DNA of 64,000 nucleotides from Syntrophaceae bacterium UBA2280 (lineage in GTDB: Bacteria > Desulfobacterota > Syntrophia > Syntrophales > Smithellaceae), in the NCBI GenBank assembly GCA_002347685.1, contig DDWS01000056.1, positions 62,001 to 126,000 on the forward strand, written 5' to 3'. Shown here one piece after another: positions 60,740-64,000 of this stretch (the first letter of the stretch is position 1; each line of letters opens with the position of its first letter). The notes beneath the pieces were generated by a model, which searched no databases, was not told where the DNA came from, and saw only the letters and a program-made list of their open reading frames with translations. The position numbers and the translations under genes were made by a program.

Positions 60740-62332
60740 CTACTGAAGGCCGTGCACATGTTCGGCAATGTTGTTGCAATGATCTGAAACACGCTCCAGG
60801 TGGATGAGCATTTCGATAAATATAGGGCCCGCATCCGCCTGGCACTGACGAGCGTAGAAACGCCTTAAGTGGTTGTCCCTCGCCTGCTGCACCTTGACAT
60901 CAACCTCCTCTTCCCTCGCAAAAACATCCTTGATCATTTGCGACTCGACCGCTTCGATCAGAAACAGTGCATCTTTGATGTTTCTATCGACTAAGGAAAT
61001 GATTTCGCTTAGCTCTTCTTCGCCGCAGTCGCTGAAGGGAACGTTTCCCTCGGCCTTTTGCGCTGCCAGTCGGCTCAGCGCATTCACATGCGTGCCCATA
61101 CTCTCAATGTCACCGGTCATGGCCGTGTAGACAAACAGCCTCCTTGAATGACGGGGCGACAGTTGCCTCGCGGATACCTTCAGGAGAAACTTGACAATTT
61201 GCGAGCGCAGGTTACTGACCACCATCCCGATATACACGACATTCTTTCTTTTCACCTCCTGATAGTCCGTCATCAACCCCTGTGTTTCCGTGAACATTTT
61301 CAAAACCAGCGCGACTTGACGCTGCAACTCTTTTTGCACACAGTCGAGCGCTCTTTGGGGATTGGCCGCGTCTTTTGAGTTAATATATTCCGGCCAGACA
61401 GGCAGAGCTTCCTCATCACCGGGCAGCACCTTTTGCATGAGTGAAGCGAAAGGCTTCAAAGCAAAGACAAACACCAGGACAATGACAAGGTTGATGAACA
61501 AGTGCCCCAGAGCGATTTGCTGTGCAGTATTCGGCGAAAGATCTTTGAGCACGGCGATGAAATACGGCAGCAGCAGCAAACAGATCAAAACGCCTGTGCA
61601 CTTGAAGATCAGCTGCGAAGCGGCGCTTCGTTTTCCGTTGATATTGGCGACGGTTCCGGCCAGAAGCGCCGTGACCGTGGTGCCGATGTTCGCACCCATC
61701 ACAACCGGCAGCGCGTTTTCCAGATTGATCAGATCCTGCTGCGCCAGAAGCGCCAGAATGCTGATCGGAATCGCCGAGGCCTGAACAACCGCAGTCACCA
61801 CCATGCCCAGGCCAATCCCGAACAGGGGGCTTTTTGTCTGTGTAAACATATGGATGAAAGCAGGAATCTCTTTGAGCGGAGCGACCGCCTGATTGACCAG
61901 TTCCAGGCCGAAGAAAATCAGCCCGAAATAAAAGATCAACTCGCCTGCCACATGCAGCCTTCCCCGGCGGGTCATCCACAACAGTCCGCCGATGGAAACA
62001 ATCAGAGGTGAAAATTCCGTAAAGCGCCAGATCACAAACTGAACGGTCAGGGTGGTGCCGATATCCGCGCCCAGCATGATGGCCAGAGAACTGTAGAAGC
62101 TGATCAGGCCGGCACTGACGAGGCTGATGGTAAGTGCAGTGGACGCCGAAGAGCTTTGAAAAAGAACGGCGGATACAATCCCCGTGATCAGACCGAAAAA
62201 GGGTCTGTCGACTGCGTATTTCACATATTCCTTGATACGGACGTTAATCATCTTCCGAACAGCGGAAGACAGGCGAATCATACCGATCAAAAATAAGATG
62301 ATACCGCAAACGGCAATCAGGGCTTCTTTCAT
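60740..62332 (-). CDS. Na/Pi-cotransporter II family protein with PhoU-like C-terminus (2)
   Basis: A 530-residue paralogue of the gene at 48417: VLFQSSSASTALTISLVSAGL and VVTAVVQASAIPISILALLAQ repeats, GADIGTTLTVQFVIW and GANIGTTVTALLAG. In the second repeat QSSSA reads QASAI, so one of the two conserved serine motifs is changed. The C-terminal part is PhoU-like with long helices. Start at 62332 is chosen by the family's usual N-terminus. Confidence 0.88.
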   Translation of the reverse strand: MKEALIAVCGIILFLIGMIRLSSAVRKMINVRIKEYVKYAVDRPFFGLITGIVSAVLFQSSSASTALTISLVSAGLISFYSSLAIMLGADIGTTLTVQFVIWRFTEFSPLIVSIGGLLWMTRRGRLHVAGELIFYFGLIFFGLELVNQAVAPLKEIPAFIHMFTQTKSPLFGIGLGMVVTAVVQASAIPISILALLAQQDLINLENALPVVMGANIGTTVTALLAGTVANINGKRSAASQLIFKCTGVLICLLLLPYFIAVLKDLSPNTAQQIALGHLFINLVIVLVFVFALKPFASLMQKVLPGDEEALPVWPEYINSKDAANPQRALDCVQKELQRQVALVLKMFTETQGLMTDYQEVKRKNVVYIGMVVSNLRSQIVKFLLKVSARQLSPRHSRRLFVYTAMTGDIESMGTHVNALSRLAAQKAEGNVPFSDCGEEELSEIISLVDRNIKDALFLIEAVESQMIKDVFAREEEVDVKVQQARDNHLRRFYARQCQADAGPIFIEMLIHLERVSDHCNNIAEHVHGLQ

Positions 62333-62582
62333 CTGCACTCTCAGGAATAACCGGCATTCTGGAAATTTTCGAAACAAGGACTGGGTTTGGATTTCTGACC
62401 AATACGTCGCAGTTCCCCGCCTAAACGGCGGAAAACTGCGACGCCGGTGCTCCAACCGCTCAACCGACTTCTCTGAACATGTTTGCTTTGGCGTCGCATG
62501 CCGGAGAGGTTCCCGGCGCTTCCTTCAAACCTCCCTGTGTTTTGGAAATACCCCCGGATCCTTTCGCTTCTGATACTTTTTT

Positions 62583-63329
62583 TTAAAACGATTGAAGCTT
62601 CATATTGAACGTGGATATTTTTCCCGTATCCGTTGCTTTGATCTGCAGACGCAGGACTTTAGCACTTTTGGCTTCTCCGGGATAGAAAATAAATCCGTAA
62701 GCCAGTTCGCCCGGTTTGATCGCCCGGTACTGGAGGGATCTTTTCTGAAGATCATTTTTGATTTGATACCGGATCTCCTCGTGACCGGCAATTCCCTGCG
62801 CCCCCCCGGTCACCGCACCCGCGGCTGCGCCGATGGCCGCGCCCTTCCCTACAGCTGCACCGACATTGGTTCCGGTTACAATGCCGATCGCGGCACCGAT
62901 CACGGCCCCCGCCGCGCCCATAAGCAGTCCGCCTTTAACCGCCTCGGGACCCACCCGTGAAAATTCCGTCGCTTTTGAAAGGCGGTCATATGCCATTGAC
63001 TGATCGAGAATCGGCCACACATTGCTTTCCTCATCGATCAGAAACGTCTGATCGGGCGAAATAATCAAAGAATGATCACTTTTATTGTCAATGATCACCT
63101 GCACCGGCAGAATGCCTGAGGCCCGGATATCAAATCCAAAAACCTCTTTGGCTTCAGACGGGCGGACAAAAGCGTTCGCGGCAATCACGGCGCCATCGAT
63201 GTCCACCGCGTTGGGCGAACTTTGCGGTGTTTTAAACGGAACAACCTGCCTTTCATAGCTTGCGCAACCCGTAAAAAGCGAAAAACAAAACATCAACGCA
63301 ATCAAACACTTTACACTGCGGAAAAACAT
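62583..63329 (-). CDS. glycine-zipper lipoprotein
   Basis: A 248-residue protein with lipoprotein signal (LFTGC), a beta-rich N-terminal domain (EVFGFDIRASGILPVQVIIDNKSD), then a Gly/Ala zipper segment (GAAGAVIGAAIGIVTGTNVG, GAAIGAAAGAVTGGAQG). It is probably in the outer membrane. Function is unknown. The AGGAG-type site lies at the start. Confidence 0.85.
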   Translation of the reverse strand: MFFRSVKCLIALMFCFSLFTGCASYERQVVPFKTPQSSPNAVDIDGAVIAANAFVRPSEAKEVFGFDIRASGILPVQVIIDNKSDHSLIISPDQTFLIDEESNVWPILDQSMAYDRLSKATEFSRVGPEAVKGGLLMGAAGAVIGAAIGIVTGTNVGAAVGKGAAIGAAAGAVTGGAQGIAGHEEIRYQIKNDLQKRSLQYRAIKPGELAYGFIFYPGEAKSAKVLRLQIKATDTGKISTFNMKLQSF

Positions 63330-63556
63330 TTTTTCTCCTTTAGATGGATATTGATTTGACTTTATTGTGACAAATTAATCAAAAAACCACAAGGCCAATG
63401 ATACACAGACATGGAATGCTTCATTTTCAGAAGGGCGGAGATGCTCAGTTTAAGATTGACAACTCTCAACGAATTTGTTTTAAATAAACGAATTAATATC
63501 AATGTGATGGTTATCCTGCACTTAATGTTCTTCTTGTTTCGAAAGCGGATCATACC

Positions 63557-64000
63557 ATGAAGGAAGAAAATTTCAGCCCCATCGATTCGTTGATTTCAAA
63601 TGCCTCGCCTCATTCAGCCACCCTCCGGCTTTTTCAACATCAGGACCTGTTAGAAGCAAAAGATACCGACCGTTTATTGGATCTGAAAAAGCTCATCAAC
63701 AAGCTAAATTATATCAACTTCACGAATGGACACATTTTTTTCATTCTCCATCACCGTAACGGCGGCGCACCCATCGTGATGAAAGCCTATCCACAGCCCT
63801 GCGCGACCAACGAGCTTGTTTCCCGACTGGAACCATTGGATCCTTCACTGGATTTCAAGGACTATGAAGTCAGTCACCTGATGGCGGATGACGGACTTTC
63901 GGTGATCCTGGCCGGGGTTCATGCCATCCACATGGAAGGAGACATTTTAAAAACAAATTTGCCGGATGTCAGTACAATCAAAACACTCCGCAGGATAAAA
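63557..64000 (+). CDS. unknown protein, 3' end outside window
   Basis: ATG at 63557 opens a frame that runs to the window edge without a stop (148 codons seen). The region reads SLISNASPHSATLRLFQHQD, DTDRLLDLKKLINKLNYINFTNGHIFF, then LEPLDPSLDFKDYEVSHLMADDG. Homology is not recognised; a PilZ-like or regulatory domain could follow. Upstream, 63330-63556 is AT-rich and has no other gene. Confidence 0.7.
   Translation, partial: MKEENFSPIDSLISNASPHSATLRLFQHQDLLEAKDTDRLLDLKKLINKLNYINFTNGHIFFILHHRNGGAPIVMKAYPQPCATNELVSRLEPLDPSLDFKDYEVSHLMADDGLSVILAGVHAIHMEGDILKTNLPDVSTIKTLRRIK

Noticed and set aside
1..64000. CRISPR array, tRNA/rRNA genes, prophage or insertion sequence
   Set aside because: No regularly spaced repeats, transposase or integrase frames, or cloverleaf/rRNA sequence were noticed. 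A tRNA could be missed by eye.

Overview
The window looks like part of the chromosome of an anaerobic, Gram-negative deltaproteobacterium (Desulfobacterota; a Syntrophales/Smithella-like relative is my best guess from gene content alone). The reasons are: lipoproteins and outer-membrane proteins, several HdrB/HdrD-type Fe-S proteins, a PrxU-type selenocysteine peroxiredoxin, ferritin-like and C_GCAxxG_C_C proteins, and a class III polyhydroxyalkanoate (PHA) system. No taxonomic marker such as rRNA is present, and I saw no tRNA gene or CRISPR array.

The most striking theme is selenocysteine (Sec) coding. Conventional ORF calling breaks at least three genes at in-frame UGA codons, and each UGA is followed at bacterial-SECIS distance by a hairpin with a G-starting or GGUC-containing loop. 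The three are PrxU (348-1073), a lipoprotein BCP/PrxQ-like peroxiredoxin (15414-15959), and an organomercurial lyase (MerB)-like protein (26604-27311). In the MerB-like protein both positions that correspond to the two catalytic cysteines of MerB are UGA. A fourth candidate is a 67-residue protein on the minus strand (16081-16284). An FmdB-type zinc ribbon (18973-19158) ends at a UGA that is also followed by a GGUC hairpin, but this one is doubtful.

Layout. 1-2435: ferritin-like protein, PrxU, convergent thiolase. 3003-7032: ABC ATPase, FtsX-type permease, LolA-like protein and beta-barrel, a probable envelope lipid or lipoprotein export operon. 7116-15367: a lipid-modification-type cluster (DUF1295, DUF2177, a three-domain FAD/STAS/DUF1990-like fusion, phytoene-dehydrogenase-like oxidoreductase, SnoaL-like lipoprotein, COG2907 oxidoreductase, DUF1365). 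15414-19158: Sec peroxiredoxin, small genes, NifU-like scaffold, HD hydrolase, MBL-fold protein, FmdB. 19153-19600: a collapsed relic of a second copy of the MerB-type locus. 19807-24449: an insert of different base and codon character with ATC-hydrolase, a glycerol-3-phosphate-dehydrogenase-like trio and two GlcG/HbpS proteins. 24769-31505: periplasmic rhodanese, AraC regulator, Sec-MerB-like protein, HdrB-like Fe-S protein, GlcD-like flavoprotein, GlpC/HdrD-like Fe-S protein and C_GCAxxG protein. This is the best candidate for an undescribed system, possibly a redox module that acts on a metal- or metalloid-carbon substrate.

31606-40598 holds envelope genes (MtgA, LysM-NlpC/P60, OmpA-like lipoprotein), aconitase plus NADP isocitrate dehydrogenase, RlmN, DUF1015 and a small hydrolase. 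40619-48374 is a complete PHA-granule region: a divergent long PhaC-like protein, PhaE, PhaC, GAF protein, PhaJ, three phasins and PhaR. 48417-64000 is housekeeping: two Na/Pi-cotransporter paralogues, NIL-ferredoxin, DUF1846, MtaB, RNase III, radical SAM protein, Era, Der, ABC-F ATPase, a ferritin-like protein, a glycine-zipper lipoprotein and a gene cut by the right edge.
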